A DNA stretch of 64,000 nucleotides, taken from positions 186,001 through 250,000 of the forward strand of contig NZ_JBFCVL010000004.1 in NCBI RefSeq assembly GCF_040712075.1, given 5' to 3'. The position numbers and the translations under genes are program-made. Below are positions 7,316 through 16,003 of the stretch, one piece after another. The DNA is from Fodinicurvata sp. EGI_FJ10296 (lineage in GTDB: Bacteria > Pseudomonadota > Alphaproteobacteria > DSM-16000 > Inquilinaceae). The notes under the pieces were generated by a model that searched no databases, had not been told where the DNA came from, and was given only the letters and a program-made list of their open reading frames with translations. Positions within the stretch are counted from its first letter, which is position 1. The number at the start of each line of letters is the position of its first letter.

Positions 7316-9727
7316 TCAGCGTGCAAGTACCGTGGCGCTGTGCACGCCTGTCGGATCGGTGCCGATGACCAGAACACGGGCCCCGGCAGACAGGGCCACA
7401 GGCTCGCGCAGAATACCCGGCACATCGGCCGCCGCACCGACGCAGCCGAACATCACGCCGCGCGACACCGCCTGGGCGGCCATGCCCAGCGTCAGCGCCG
7501 GGAGCGCGGACGGCGCGTAGCCGGCAGCTCCGGTCAGAGCCGTGATCGGCGGCGCCTGTTCGCCGAACACGGCCGCAACCGCTCGCCCTTCCGCCATAAC
7601 CGTGTGACGGCTGCCGACGCCGAAGGCCACGATCGCCTCGATATCGCTCGCCTCGGCCCTTGAGCGGCCGAGCGCGGTGCGAATGACGTCGGCAAGGCCG
7701 CGGCCGTCCGGCCGGCAGAGATTGAGACCGGCATCCTGGCCCTGTGCCGTCCCCAGAATTCGTGCCAGGATCCGCGCGCCACGGCCGGCCGCGTGCTCAA
7801 CCCGCTCAAGCTTCAGCGACGCCCCCGCCTCGCCGAAATTGACGCCGAAACCGTCGGTGCCGAACACGGACGCCTTCTCGGCCGTTGCAAGGTTCACGTG
7901 CTTCAGGACTTCGGTCAGCGTCGGCGTGGCCTCGTCGGAGCCACCGGTCAGCATGATGTCCTGCCGACCCTGGGCAAGCAGGTCGTGGCTATAGTGAATG
8001 CCCGAGAATCCGCCGCACACGGTCGTCGTATAGCCCTTGACCTTGAAGATGATCGAGGTCTGACCACCGGCCGCATTCATCGTGGTCATCGGAAAATGGT
8101 GAGCACTGGCCAGACTGGGATCGTCGACGAATACCGACTCCAGATATTTTTCGGTACTCTTCTGGGCGGAGTTGTTGATCCCCAGGATCAGTCCGGCCTG
8201 GCTGTTGCCGCGGATCAGATCGCGGTCGCCGCCGATCGCTTCGGCCGTCGAGTGGATGGCGAACTTGATCATCGGCGAACTGCGGCGGAACAGTTTGAAG
8301 TCCGGATCCGTGAACGCAAGCTTCGGCGTCAGTCCGACCCACGCCTCGTGCTCGTTGCTCAATTGCAGCGCCGATCGTCCTTCTAGCAGGGCATTGAAGA
8401 CGGTATCGGCGTCATGGCCCAGCGCGCTCACCACGCCGACACCGGTAATGGCCACATCGTGACTCTCGATCGGGCGAACCTCGTATTTCGCGACGTCGCG
8501 GGTCAGGACCACCGAGGAATTGTTGCCGCCAAAGCCGTAATTGTTACAGATGAAGGTTCTTACCGCACCTTCCCGCGCCACGTTCGGAACGAAATCGAGT
8601 TCCGGGCAGCCCGGCCGCGGACCGCGGAAATTCATCGTCGGCGCGATCAGATTCCGTTCCGCACAAAGCAGCGTAACCAGGATTTCGAGGATACCGCTCG
8701 CGCCCAGGGTGTGCCCCAGAAACGACTTCGACGAACTGACTGGCACGTCGCTGCCAAACACCCGCAGACACGCCTTGGCCTCGGCGGCGTCGTTGGCTTC
8801 GGTGCCGGTTCCATGGGCCGAGATGTAGTCGATCATCGACGGCGCCATATTGGCTTGCCACAGCGCCTCGCGCATGCACCGTTCGGCGCCGTCGCCGGTA
8901 TCGTCCGGTGCGGTGATGTGGTGCGCATCACCGGAAAGACCGTAGCCAAGGATCTCGGCAACCGGGGTGGCGCCGCGCCGTTGGGCGTGGGCCAGACTTT
9001 CCACCACAACAACGCCGGCGCCCTCGCCGACATTAAGACCGACCGGCGTGCTGAACGGTGCGTTCTTCTCCGGGCTGTGCGCTCTCAGGGAGTTGAAGCC
9101 GGCCATGACGCAAAGAGAAACGGTATCGGCGCCGCCGGAAATCACCACATCGGCGCGGCCGTCCCGGATCAGGTCGGCCGCGACGCCAAGCGCGTTGTTC
9201 GACGATGCGCATGCCGAAGAAATGGTGACCCGCTCGCCGCGCGCGCCGGTCGCATGACAGACCACGGCGCTGACATGAGAAATCAGCGTCGCCAGGGCAT
9301 GGCGCGGATCGCTGTCTTCCAGTCGCTTGTCGACGATGGCCTGGGCGACGTCTTCAGTTCGCACGAGACCGCTATGCGAGGTACCCAGCGCCACGGAAAT
9401 CCGTTCCGGTGCCATGGCGTCCGGATCGAAATCCGCACGCTGCAGCGCCTCTTTCAGCGCATGGAGCGTGTACCAGGCACAACGATCCATCCAGCTCTTG
9501 TCGCGCTCCGAAACGTTCAGTCCGGTGTCGTCTTGAAAGGCGCCTGCCAATTGGCTTTCGAACTTGTCGGCGTCGAATGTCGTGATGCGATCGATCGCAT
9601 CACGACCGTCGAGAACGGCGGCGCCGAAGCTGTCGAGATCATTTCCCAATGGACTGCAAACGCCCATGCCGGTGATCACCGGCCGGCGACTGTCCTGTTC
9701 GGTCGTATTCAAACTGATCGCATCCAC
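7316..9727 (-). CDS. Fused ketosynthase and chain-length-factor-like protein
   Basis: An 803-residue protein made of two complete ketosynthase-fold domains in tandem. The first (about 15-412) has an intact triad: Cys173 in SSACASSN, His305 in HGTGT and His339 in GHTLGA, plus NNYGFGGNN. The second (about 424-800) keeps the fold landmarks AITGVGVVSALG and MLTGGSDEA but is degenerate. The nucleophile region reads TVCGGFSG, with Cys571 one position late in a gapless alignment. HGTGT is AFGVGSR and GH is GY. This is the logic of a type II KS/CLF pair joined in one chain. The pair would set chain length in the elongation cycle. The start follows AGGGAG upstream. Confidence 0.88.
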   Translation of the reverse strand: MDAISLNTTEQDSRRPVITGMGVCSPLGNDLDSFGAAVLDGRDAIDRITTFDADKFESQLAGAFQDDTGLNVSERDKSWMDRCAWYTLHALKEALQRADFDPDAMAPERISVALGTSHSGLVRTEDVAQAIVDKRLEDSDPRHALATLISHVSAVVCHATGARGERVTISSACASSNNALGVAADLIRDGRADVVISGGADTVSLCVMAGFNSLRAHSPEKNAPFSTPVGLNVGEGAGVVVVESLAHAQRRGATPVAEILGYGLSGDAHHITAPDDTGDGAERCMREALWQANMAPSMIDYISAHGTGTEANDAAEAKACLRVFGSDVPVSSSKSFLGHTLGASGILEILVTLLCAERNLIAPTMNFRGPRPGCPELDFVPNVAREGAVRTFICNNYGFGGNNSSVVLTRDVAKYEVRPIESHDVAITGVGVVSALGHDADTVFNALLEGRSALQLSNEHEAWVGLTPKLAFTDPDFKLFRRSSPMIKFAIHSTAEAIGGDRDLIRGNSQAGLILGINNSAQKSTEKYLESVFVDDPSLASAHHFPMTTMNAAGGQTSIIFKVKGYTTTVCGGFSGIHYSHDLLAQGRQDIMLTGGSDEATPTLTEVLKHVNLATAEKASVFGTDGFGVNFGEAGASLKLERVEHAAGRGARILARILGTAQGQDAGLNLCRPDGRGLADVIRTALGRSRAEASDIEAIVAFGVGSRHTVMAEGRAVAAVFGEQAPPITALTGAAGYAPSALPALTLGMAAQAVSRGVMFGCVGAAADVPGILREPVALSAGARVLVIGTDPTGVHSATVLAR

Positions 9728-9784
9728 GCCCAGAACTCCCTGATTTGTCGCCAGCGCCGGATTATCGCGCTGCCCCTGGCCGGA

Positions 9785-10525
9785 CTATCTGTGGAACCCA
9801 CCGTCAATTCGGATCACGCTGCCGGAAATGTAGGCCGCGTCATCGGAACCAAGGAACGCCACCGTTCCGGCCACATCTTCGGGCTGACCCATTTTCTTCA
9901 TCGCCGTGCCGCGCAGAACGTGCTCGTACATCGCCGGCTCCAGCGCCCGCACCATGTCGGTTTCGATGAAACCCGGCGCGACCGCGTTCACGCGGACACC
10001 GTCAGGCCCGAACACCCGCGCCAGATAGCGCGTCATGCCGACGAGACCGCCCTTGCTTGCCGAATACGATCCCTGCCCTTCCTTGCCGAAGACGCCGGCC
10101 AGCGAGGACAGCATGACCATCGAACCCTTCGTTTCGACCAGATGCTTCGCGGCATAAAGCGACAGCCGCAGGGTTCCGGTCAGATTGGTCTCGATGACCT
10201 GTTCGTAGTCTTTCGGCGACATCGTCGCGAACGCGCCGTCATGGGTGCCACCGGCATTGTTGACCAGGCAATCGAGCCGGCCCCACCGTTCCACCACGCG
10301 GTCCGGCAGCGTCGCCGCTTCGCCAGGGTCGGCCAGATCCGAGCGAATGAGATCCACGGTCACTCCCCGCGCCTCCAGATCGGCCATCGCCGCGCGGGCG
10401 CTGTCTTCATCGCGGCGATACGTGACGGCGATGCGCGCGCCTTCCTGAGCCATCCGGTCGACGATCGATCGGCCAATGCCACGGGTCCCGCCGGTTACCA
10501 GAACCACTTTGTCTGCGAATCGCAT
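9785..10525 (-). CDS. 3-oxoacyl-ACP reductase (FabG family), ketoreductase 2
   Basis: A 246-residue short-chain dehydrogenase with TGGTRGIG near residue 12, NNAGG, the catalytic pair in SSLAGVFG and SYSASKGG, and APGFIETDM. All catalytic positions are intact and the length is standard for FabG. It would reduce ketoacyl-ACP intermediates made by the adjacent ketosynthase fusion. It lies 12 bases downstream of a degenerate SDR gene, so the two may form a mixed oligomer. Two intact ketoreductases in one operon suggest either two reduction steps with different substrates or partly redundant functions. Confidence 0.88.
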   Translation of the reverse strand: MRFADKVVLVTGGTRGIGRSIVDRMAQEGARIAVTYRRDEDSARAAMADLEARGVTVDLIRSDLADPGEAATLPDRVVERWGRLDCLVNNAGGTHDGAFATMSPKDYEQVIETNLTGTLRLSLYAAKHLVETKGSMVMLSSLAGVFGKEGQGSYSASKGGLVGMTRYLARVFGPDGVRVNAVAPGFIETDMVRALEPAMYEHVLRGTAMKKMGQPEDVAGTVAFLGSDDAAYISGSVIRIDGGFHR

Positions 10526-10537
10526 TGCGGGCCCCTG

Positions 10538-11245
10538 TTAGATATTGAATTCGTTTACGCCGGTACCCAGGCAGAGCGTAGCGCCGTTCAGCGCAAGCGC
10601 GTCGGCCGCCAGATAGCCGGTCAGCAGCGAGGCCTGGCGGTCGGCATCGACCAGCTTGTGCCTCATCGAATAGGTCTTCAGATCCTTGCGGCCCTTTTTC
10701 AGCGCGTCGGCTGAGACCATGTCCGCCGGCGGCTGAAATATCGCCGAGTTCAGCCTGACGCCCATTCGTGCATATTCCCGCGAAAGGGTCCGCATGCAGG
10801 ACACCCGGGTCTGGGTTACAATCGGCGCCACGGGCATGCCTTCCAGGTAATAGGCAAACGCATCGTCCAGCCCCAGAGACCAGATCTGCGCATCGCCCCG
10901 ATCCAGCGACACCAGCAGGGCCGCCTGAAGAATATCGAGGCTGCGCTTGGCCGCGCTGTCGATCGCTTCGATCACGGCTTCGTTGGGCCGGCTGTCGGCA
11001 TCGATCATTTCGGACTCGTCAACGATCGGCGGTCCGATCACGATCACGTCGAACGGCCCGTGTTCGGCAGCCGCCCGCTTGATATCGGCACCGGCGACGA
11101 GGCCTCCTGCCGGGCGTTCGTCACCATCGCGGCCCATGGCCTGCAGACGGTGAACCGCACCTTCACCGGCCGTCCCGGCGACGGCGTCCACGACAGCGCG
11201 ACCCACCGTGTCCAGGCAATCTACGAACAAATAGCGCTTGGGCAT
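10538..11245 (-). CDS. Degenerate short-chain dehydrogenase-like protein
   Basis: The start is placed at ATG 11245-11243, which has GGAAGGGG eight bases upstream. The 235-residue protein keeps the overall SDR order, including VIVIGPPIVDESEM where NNAG normally occurs, a long helix with RTLSREYARMGVRLNSAIF, and a C-terminal ALNGATLCLGTGV that matches the TGxxxxVDGG end of SDRs. The glycine-rich cofactor motif is VDCLDTVG and no YxxxK can be placed in the catalytic helix. It is therefore probably not an active reductase. By position it is a likely structural partner of ketoreductase 2 or of ACP 2. The family call rests on pattern reading and could be wrong. Confidence 0.6.
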   Translation of the reverse strand: MPKRYLFVDCLDTVGRAVVDAVAGTAGEGAVHRLQAMGRDGDERPAGGLVAGADIKRAAAEHGPFDVIVIGPPIVDESEMIDADSRPNEAVIEAIDSAAKRSLDILQAALLVSLDRGDAQIWSLGLDDAFAYYLEGMPVAPIVTQTRVSCMRTLSREYARMGVRLNSAIFQPPADMVSADALKKGRKDLKTYSMRHKLVDADRQASLLTGYLAADALALNGATLCLGTGVNEFNI

Positions 11246-11372
11246 AACTGCCGCCCCTTCCAATTCTCTTGGACTTCACCTCTGCACATACCCCCCGCGG
11301 ACGCCGGAAGTCACGGCATCGAGCCGTTCCGGAACTGCGACGCCCCGGCGGGTCTGGATGTGAACGAGGCTG

Positions 11373-11681
11373 TCATGCCGTTCCGGCGTTGCCGGCCTTG
11401 AGCTGCTGCTCCACGAATTTGGCAAGGTGTCCGATCGACTTGCAGTGTTCGTCGAACCATTCCTGATCGACCTCGCCCACATCGATTCCGAAATGCTTGC
11501 GAATGCCGACAACGAGTTCCAGCGCATCGACCGAATCGAGCCCTACGCCCGACGGGTCAAGCAGCAGGATGTCGTCGCTCAACTCGTCTTGGGAAAATCC
11601 CATCTCCTCCAGTTCGAGCCCTTCAATTAGAATTTTGTCGCGAATCACAGAGCTGATTTCGTCTATAGATGGCGATGCCAT
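11373..11681 (-). CDS. Acyl carrier protein 2 of the lipid cluster
   Basis: A 102-residue acyl carrier protein with the phosphopantetheine serine at Ser50 in GLDSVDALEL, followed by an IRKHFGIDV stretch. It begins with an IDEISSVIRDKILIEGLELEEM helix region that differs from ACP 1. Two separate carriers with the same GLDSVDALE core but different flanks suggest division of labour, for example starter or priming versus elongation, as proposed for paired ACPs in aryl-polyene systems. It is the second gene of the leftward arm, 49 bases after the tandem hot-dog dehydratase. Confidence 0.92.
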   Translation of the reverse strand: MASPSIDEISSVIRDKILIEGLELEEMGFSQDELSDDILLLDPSGVGLDSVDALELVVGIRKHFGIDVGEVDQEWFDEHCKSIGHLAKFVEQQLKAGNAGTA

Positions 11682-11730
11682 GTGCTATCTCCGTCAAATT
11701 TTACAGCAAGAAGCGGTGTGCCTTATAGTC

Positions 11731-12606
11731 TCAATTTGTTTTTAAAACATTAATATTGAGAGTTGAAAGTTTTCGTCGATCCGATATTGCCATACATCGG
11801 AATTTTACATTTGATTCTGCACCTTCTATCACAGTGCATTTGTATTCGACCAGATCACCCGGCCCAGCCGGCTTGTTGAAGCGGACCTTTTCGATGCGGC
11901 CACCGTCGACCACGCCGTCGCGCAGCCGGGCCGAACCGAGGAAGTGCCCACATGCCCGAACCATCTCCTTGACGTGAATGATGCCCGGCACGATGGGCTC
12001 GTCCGGGAAGTGCCCGAGGAAGAATGTCTCGGTGGGGTCATAGCGGCGATGGACGACCGCGCCGTCGGACTTGATATCCCACTCGCGCAGCGTTTCCGCG
12101 CGTTGCCGGTCTTCGGCCACATGGCCTGCATGCAGCAGCCGCCAGCCGTCGCAGGATTCGGTGCGACCCGCCGACTCCGGGACAGGATTGGCGCGGTATG
12201 TCACGAACCGGCCGCTGGCCACCGTCGCCCCGGTTGCCGCGTCCTCGGCATCGCCGTGGTATTCGAAGTATTGCCCCCGCGATTCGACCAGCCTAACCGA
12301 GAGGCGCAGATCAGCGGGCCGGGGCACCGAGGCGCCCAGTTCAAGATCGTCGACCGAAACCAGATATCCCTGCCCCAGATCGGGAAAGTAGTACCGGTTC
12401 TGAATGCCAGCGACCTGCGCCAGTGACTCAATCAGATCAACACCGTCGACCGAGCGGCCGTCACAGTAGTGCACGGATTCGGCGCCGCTGTGAAAAATGC
12501 CGGCCGCAGCCTCGGCATCCAGGCTGACGATGCGGTCATGGAAAACGAATGGCGGCCGATGCCTCAAGGCCGGCAGGTCGATATCGGGCAGGTCGATCTT
12601 TGCCAT
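11731..12606 (-). CDS. Tandem hot-dog 3-hydroxyacyl-ACP dehydratase
   Basis: A 291-residue protein with two hot-dog domains. The N-terminal half carries HYCDGRSVDGVDLIESLAQ, which aligns without gaps to the FabZ active-site stretch and keeps His46 and Glu60. The C-terminal half has the more FabZ-like GHFPDEPIVPGIIHVKEMV, with His199 present but Lys213 at the catalytic Glu position; Glu214 is one residue late. So one half looks competent and the other altered, unlike single-domain FabZ. The family removes water from 3-hydroxyacyl-ACP. It is the first gene of the leftward arm, reading away from the intergenic control region. Its role may be to introduce or preserve double bonds. Confidence 0.82.
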   Translation of the reverse strand: MAKIDLPDIDLPALRHRPPFVFHDRIVSLDAEAAAGIFHSGAESVHYCDGRSVDGVDLIESLAQVAGIQNRYYFPDLGQGYLVSVDDLELGASVPRPADLRLSVRLVESRGQYFEYHGDAEDAATGATVASGRFVTYRANPVPESAGRTESCDGWRLLHAGHVAEDRQRAETLREWDIKSDGAVVHRRYDPTETFFLGHFPDEPIVPGIIHVKEMVRACGHFLGSARLRDGVVDGGRIEKVRFNKPAGPGDLVEYKCTVIEGAESNVKFRCMAISDRRKLSTLNINVLKTN

Positions 12607-12939
12607 TCCACCTCCAATTCCGAGCAGCGATCACGAAAGCCTTCAACAGGCGGCTCCGTCGGAATGCTCGAATCAACAGCGTGTGTTAACCCATAAGAAT
12701 TATATCTGAAGTTGCGAGAATATACCTAAACGTGTATCGTCTGAAAAGCTTTTCCCTTAGGTAGTGCAAAAATTCTATCAGTTCGACCCGCCAGACACGT
12801 GAGGTTGCCTTTCCAGCCGTCGGCGGAAGTACCTTTAACGGGAAAATTTGATGGATATATACACTTTTTAAGGGTTTCTCCTGGCAGCATTGCGGCTTCA
12901 ATCGTGGGGGCCAGGCCCACGCAGTCGGAGGAATGGTGG
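12607..12939 (+). promoter_or_regulatory. Divergent control region of the lipid cluster
   Basis: This 333-base gap separates the two arms of the cluster and contains no supported gene. It is clearly richer in A and T than its flanks, especially 12690-12790 and 12840-12880. A TATAAT hexamer lies on the minus strand at 12704-12699, suitable as a -10 element for the leftward arm, although no good -35 is visible at 17 bases. The rightward side contains a TTTGATGG and TATATACACTTTTTAA stretch but no convincing promoter pair. A ribosome site, GGAGG, lies at about 12928 before the ketosynthase start. No clear operator palindrome was recognised. Confidence 0.6.
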
Positions 12940-14148
12940 ATGTCATCGCGACGGGTAATGATCACTGGAGCGGGCATTGTCTGCTCTATCGGAACGGACT
13001 TTGCCGAGTTTACGGAATCACTCAGGGTTGGCCGCAATGCGGCCGGGCCGATTCAGTCGATGGACGCGTCTGAAGTCGCTGGCGCTCTGGGATGCGAAGC
13101 CCTGGATTTCGATCCGCACCAGCATTTCTCCGCCCGGGAACTGCAACGCATGGATCGCAGCTCGAAGATGGCCGTGGTTGCTGCGCGGGAAGCAATGGCC
13201 ATGGCCGGGCTGTCCCACGGCGATGTCGACGCCGACTATACGGCGGTCAGCCTGGGATCGACGCTGGGCGGATCGGTCAACTACCAGAAGTTCTATCAAT
13301 CGTACCGGGAGCGTGGGAAAGGCCGGAAAGCGCTGCTTCTGGATCAGCAGCTCTATGTTCCCGGCAACAGAATCGCTCACGAATTCGGTTTCGGCGGCGG
13401 CGGCTATGTCTTCTCCAACGCCTGCGCATCGTCGAATTCGGCCATGGCCTATGCGCATGACCTGATCACCATCGGCGACGCGGATGTCGTGATCACCGGT
13501 GGCTTCGACACCATGGCCAAGATGACCGTTGCGGGTTTCAACATCATGCGCAACGTCTCGCCGACCGCGTGCCGCCCATTCGACAAGAACCGCGACGGGC
13601 TGATTCTCGGAGAAGGTGCCGGCATCATCGTTCTGGAATCCGAGGAACACATGCTACGCCGCGGCGGCGTCCCCATGGCGGAATTCCTGGGCTACGGGCA
13701 GAGCACGGACGCAAAGCACATGACGGCGCCGGATCCGACCGCCAAGGGCCCAGCGGCGGCCGTGTCCAATGCCCTGAAAGCCGCGAAGGTCGAGCCGCAG
13801 CAACTCGATTATATCAACGGCCATGGAACCGGCACACCTCACAACGATGCCTCCGAAGCACGGGCCATCCATCGTGTGTTCGGCGACTACGCCCACGAGG
13901 TACCGGTCAGTTCGACGAAGTCGATGCACGGTCACTGCCTCGGCGCCACCGGCGGCATCGAGGCCGTCACCATGCTGGCCGCCATCCGCAACGGCTTCGT
14001 TCCGGGCACGCCCACATTCCAGACGCCTGACGACCCGCCGCTCCCCGGCATCCGCCAGGAATCCCACGAGCGCGACGTCAAGATCACCATGTCGAACAAT
14101 TTCGGTTTCGGCGGCAGCAACAGCACCGTCGTCTTCGGCCGGGTCTAA
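12940..14148 (+). CDS. Beta-ketoacyl-ACP synthase (FabF/KAS II type), intact
   Basis: The start is ATG 12940, with GGAGG nine bases upstream; the frame is open further left but crosses the control region. The 402-residue enzyme has the complete triad: Cys162 in SNACASSN, HGTGT in YINGHGTGTPHND and GHCLGA, followed by NNFGFGGSN. It would carry out decarboxylative condensation of malonyl-ACP with the growing chain. It opens the rightward arm and is followed 15 bases later by fabZ. With the dead ketosynthase and the fused KS/CLF, the cluster encodes four ketosynthase folds, of which two look active. Confidence 0.92.
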   Translation: MSSRRVMITGAGIVCSIGTDFAEFTESLRVGRNAAGPIQSMDASEVAGALGCEALDFDPHQHFSARELQRMDRSSKMAVVAAREAMAMAGLSHGDVDADYTAVSLGSTLGGSVNYQKFYQSYRERGKGRKALLLDQQLYVPGNRIAHEFGFGGGGYVFSNACASSNSAMAYAHDLITIGDADVVITGGFDTMAKMTVAGFNIMRNVSPTACRPFDKNRDGLILGEGAGIIVLESEEHMLRRGGVPMAEFLGYGQSTDAKHMTAPDPTAKGPAAAVSNALKAAKVEPQQLDYINGHGTGTPHNDASEARAIHRVFGDYAHEVPVSSTKSMHGHCLGATGGIEAVTMLAAIRNGFVPGTPTFQTPDDPPLPGIRQESHERDVKITMSNNFGFGGSNSTVVFGRV

Positions 14149-14163
14149 AAGGGGGGTCCGGCG

Positions 14164-14616
14164 ATGTCCGGCAACGAGGTCATCTTCGATTCCGCGGCGA
14201 TCATGCGGTTGCTGCCCCATCGTTACCCGTTCCTTCTGATCGACAAGATCATCGAGGTCGGTGACGACCACGCCGTTGCGGTGAAGAACGTCACCGTGAA
14301 CGAGCCGTATTTCCAGGGGCATTTTCCCGGTCAACCGATCGTCCCCGGCGTTCTTCTGGCCGAGACGATGGTTCAGACGGCGGCCTTTATCGGCCGCACC
14401 CCGGAATCCGTCGCCGAAGAAGGCGGCAAGCAGCGCCAGTTCTTCCTTGCCGCGGTCAATATGCGCCTTCGCAAGCCGGCGGTTCCTGGCGACCAGATGG
14501 TCATCCGCATGGCCGTCCAGACCCAGATGGGCGACCTGCGCAAGGTCCGTGGCGAAATCAAGGCCGGCCGCGACACGCTCGTAACCGGCGACTTCAACAT
14601 CGGCTCACGAGAATAG
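14164..14616 (+). CDS. fabZ: 3-hydroxyacyl-ACP dehydratase FabZ
   Basis: A 150-residue single hot-dog protein, the normal FabZ length. It contains LLPHRYPFLLID at residues 16-27 and the active-site stretch GHFPGQPIVPGVLLAETMVQ with His53 and Glu67. The reaction is dehydration of 3-hydroxyacyl-ACP to trans-2-enoyl-ACP. A strong purine run, AAGGGGGG, precedes the ATG. The gene follows the intact ketosynthase directly, so the rightward arm has its own condensation and dehydration pair. There is no enoyl reductase in the cluster, which would leave unsaturation unless a housekeeping FabI acts. Confidence 0.93.
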   Translation: MSGNEVIFDSAAIMRLLPHRYPFLLIDKIIEVGDDHAVAVKNVTVNEPYFQGHFPGQPIVPGVLLAETMVQTAAFIGRTPESVAEEGGKQRQFFLAAVNMRLRKPAVPGDQMVIRMAVQTQMGDLRKVRGEIKAGRDTLVTGDFNIGSRE

Positions 14617-14627
14617 GGTTACCCACC

Positions 14628-15341
14628 ATGCGAAACGCGATCAGGGCGGCATGCAAATCCGCCATCCGGGGAGCCGCCATACTGGCGGTTGCCTCGCTTG
14701 GAACGGTCGGTCCGGCTCTCGCAGTGGATCCGGCGCTTTATGCGACGATGGACCAGGACGGGCTCGCTCCCTACATTGAGGCCGCCGAGGCGGCGATCGC
14801 CGAAGATCCGAACGATCTCGACGCGCTGAGAACGCTGGGCATCGCCCATCACAATCTGGGCTCGATCGAAGTCGGCGGCGCGCCGTCGGCTGCTCAGGAA
14901 TACCTTGAGCGTGTCCTGGAGATCGACCCGGACGACCAGATGGCCCGTGCCTATCTCGGCAGCGCGACGACCATGCGCGCCCGCGATTCATGGAACGTCA
15001 TAACCCGCGTCAGCAATGCCAACAGGGGCATCGCCCTCATCGACGAAGCTGTCCGCGCCGACCGCGACAACATCCGCCTTCGCCTGCTGCGCGCCAATCA
15101 CAGCTATTCGCTGCCCGACATGTTCGAGCGCCACACCATCGCCCTCGACGACTTCCGGATGGCGGTGGACCGGATGGAGGAAGAGATCGGCTCATCCCCC
15201 GAAGCCATCGCGCAGATCCATGTGAAAATTGCCGAACTGACGCCCGACCGCGAAGAGGAGGAGACGCATCTCGAACGCGCGATCGATCTCGCCCCGGACA
15301 GCGAATGGGGCGAGCGGGCACAGGAGGCCCTGAATCAATGA
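14628..15341 (+). CDS. Exported TPR-like protein
   Basis: A 237-residue protein with a signal peptide (basic MRNAIRAACKSAIR, then a hydrophobic AAILAVASLG core and an ALA cleavage motif near residue 33). The mature part is helical with TPR-like periodicity, for example AEAAIAEDPNDLDALRTLGIAH, whose first part resembles a TPR helix pair, and repeated AxxxLERxxxxDPD segments. It probably acts as a periplasmic scaffold. Its stop overlaps the start of the ABC ATPase gene by four bases, so it belongs to the export part of the cluster. A specific partner cannot be read from the sequence. Confidence 0.75.
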   Translation: MRNAIRAACKSAIRGAAILAVASLGTVGPALAVDPALYATMDQDGLAPYIEAAEAAIAEDPNDLDALRTLGIAHHNLGSIEVGGAPSAAQEYLERVLEIDPDDQMARAYLGSATTMRARDSWNVITRVSNANRGIALIDEAVRADRDNIRLRLLRANHSYSLPDMFERHTIALDDFRMAVDRMEEEIGSSPEAIAQIHVKIAELTPDREEEETHLERAIDLAPDSEWGERAQEALNQ

Positions 15342-16003
15342 TTAGGCTCCGCGGCGTCACAAAGATCTTCAAAATGGGCGAGTCCGAGATTCGTGCCCTC
15401 GATGGTGTCGATCTCGACATCGCCGAAGGGGAACGGATTGTGGTGTCCGGGCCGTCCGGCAGCGGCAAATCCACTCTGCTCAACATCATCGGATGTCTGG
15501 ACCTGCCGACGAGCGGCACCGTCTCGCTGTTCGGGGAGCCCGTGGCCGGACAATCCGATCGGCGGCAATCGGCACTCCGCAACAGCAACATCGGCTTCGT
15601 CTTTCAGTCCTTCAATCTCATACCGGTGCTGACGGCGGCGGAAAACGTCGAGTATCCGATGATCGTCGCCGGCGTCCCGCGCCGCGAGCGCCGCGAAAAG
15701 GTTGCCGCCATTCTGGAAAAGGTCGGGCTGGCCCGGTTCGTCAAGCACCGGCCGGAAAAGCTGTCCGGCGGACAGCGGCAGCGGGTCGCCATCGCGCGGG
15801 CCCTGGTAAACACACCGAAACTGGTACTGGCGGACGAACCGACCGCCGCACTGGATTCCGGGACGAGTCGAGAAATCCTCGATCTGATGGCGAACCTGAA
15901 TGAAGAAATGAATACTACGTTCATTTTCTCCACTCACGATCCGATGGTTCAGGATTATGCGAAACGGAGACTGGCACTTCACGACGGAGCAATGGTGGCA
16001 TAA
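15338..16003 (+). CDS. ABC transporter ATP-binding protein, LolD/MacB type
   Basis: The start is ATG 15338, overlapping the TPR gene stop. The 221-residue ATPase has Walker A GPSGSGKST, the Q-loop FVFQSFNLIPVLTAAENV typical of the LolD/MacB/FtsE group, signature LSGGQRQR and Walker B LVLADEPTAALD. Members of this group power extraction of lipids or lipoproteins from the inner membrane, or efflux, by mechanotransmission rather than by transport through the permease. Its last base overlaps the ATG of the permease gene. With the LolA-like and barrel genes downstream it fits an inner-to-outer membrane lipid transfer chain. Confidence 0.92.
   Translation: MIRLRGVTKIFKMGESEIRALDGVDLDIAEGERIVVSGPSGSGKSTLLNIIGCLDLPTSGTVSLFGEPVAGQSDRRQSALRNSNIGFVFQSFNLIPVLTAAENVEYPMIVAGVPRRERREKVAAILEKVGLARFVKHRPEKLSGGQRQRVAIARALVNTPKLVLADEPTAALDSGTSREILDLMANLNEEMNTTFIFSTHDPMVQDYAKRRLALHDGAMVA

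Noticed and set aside
8414-10714. A 766-codon open frame on the plus strand opposite the ketosynthase fusion
   Set aside because: It is antisense to conserved domains in the other strand, has no recognisable motif and a His/Arg-rich composition typical of a shadow frame in GC-rich DNA.
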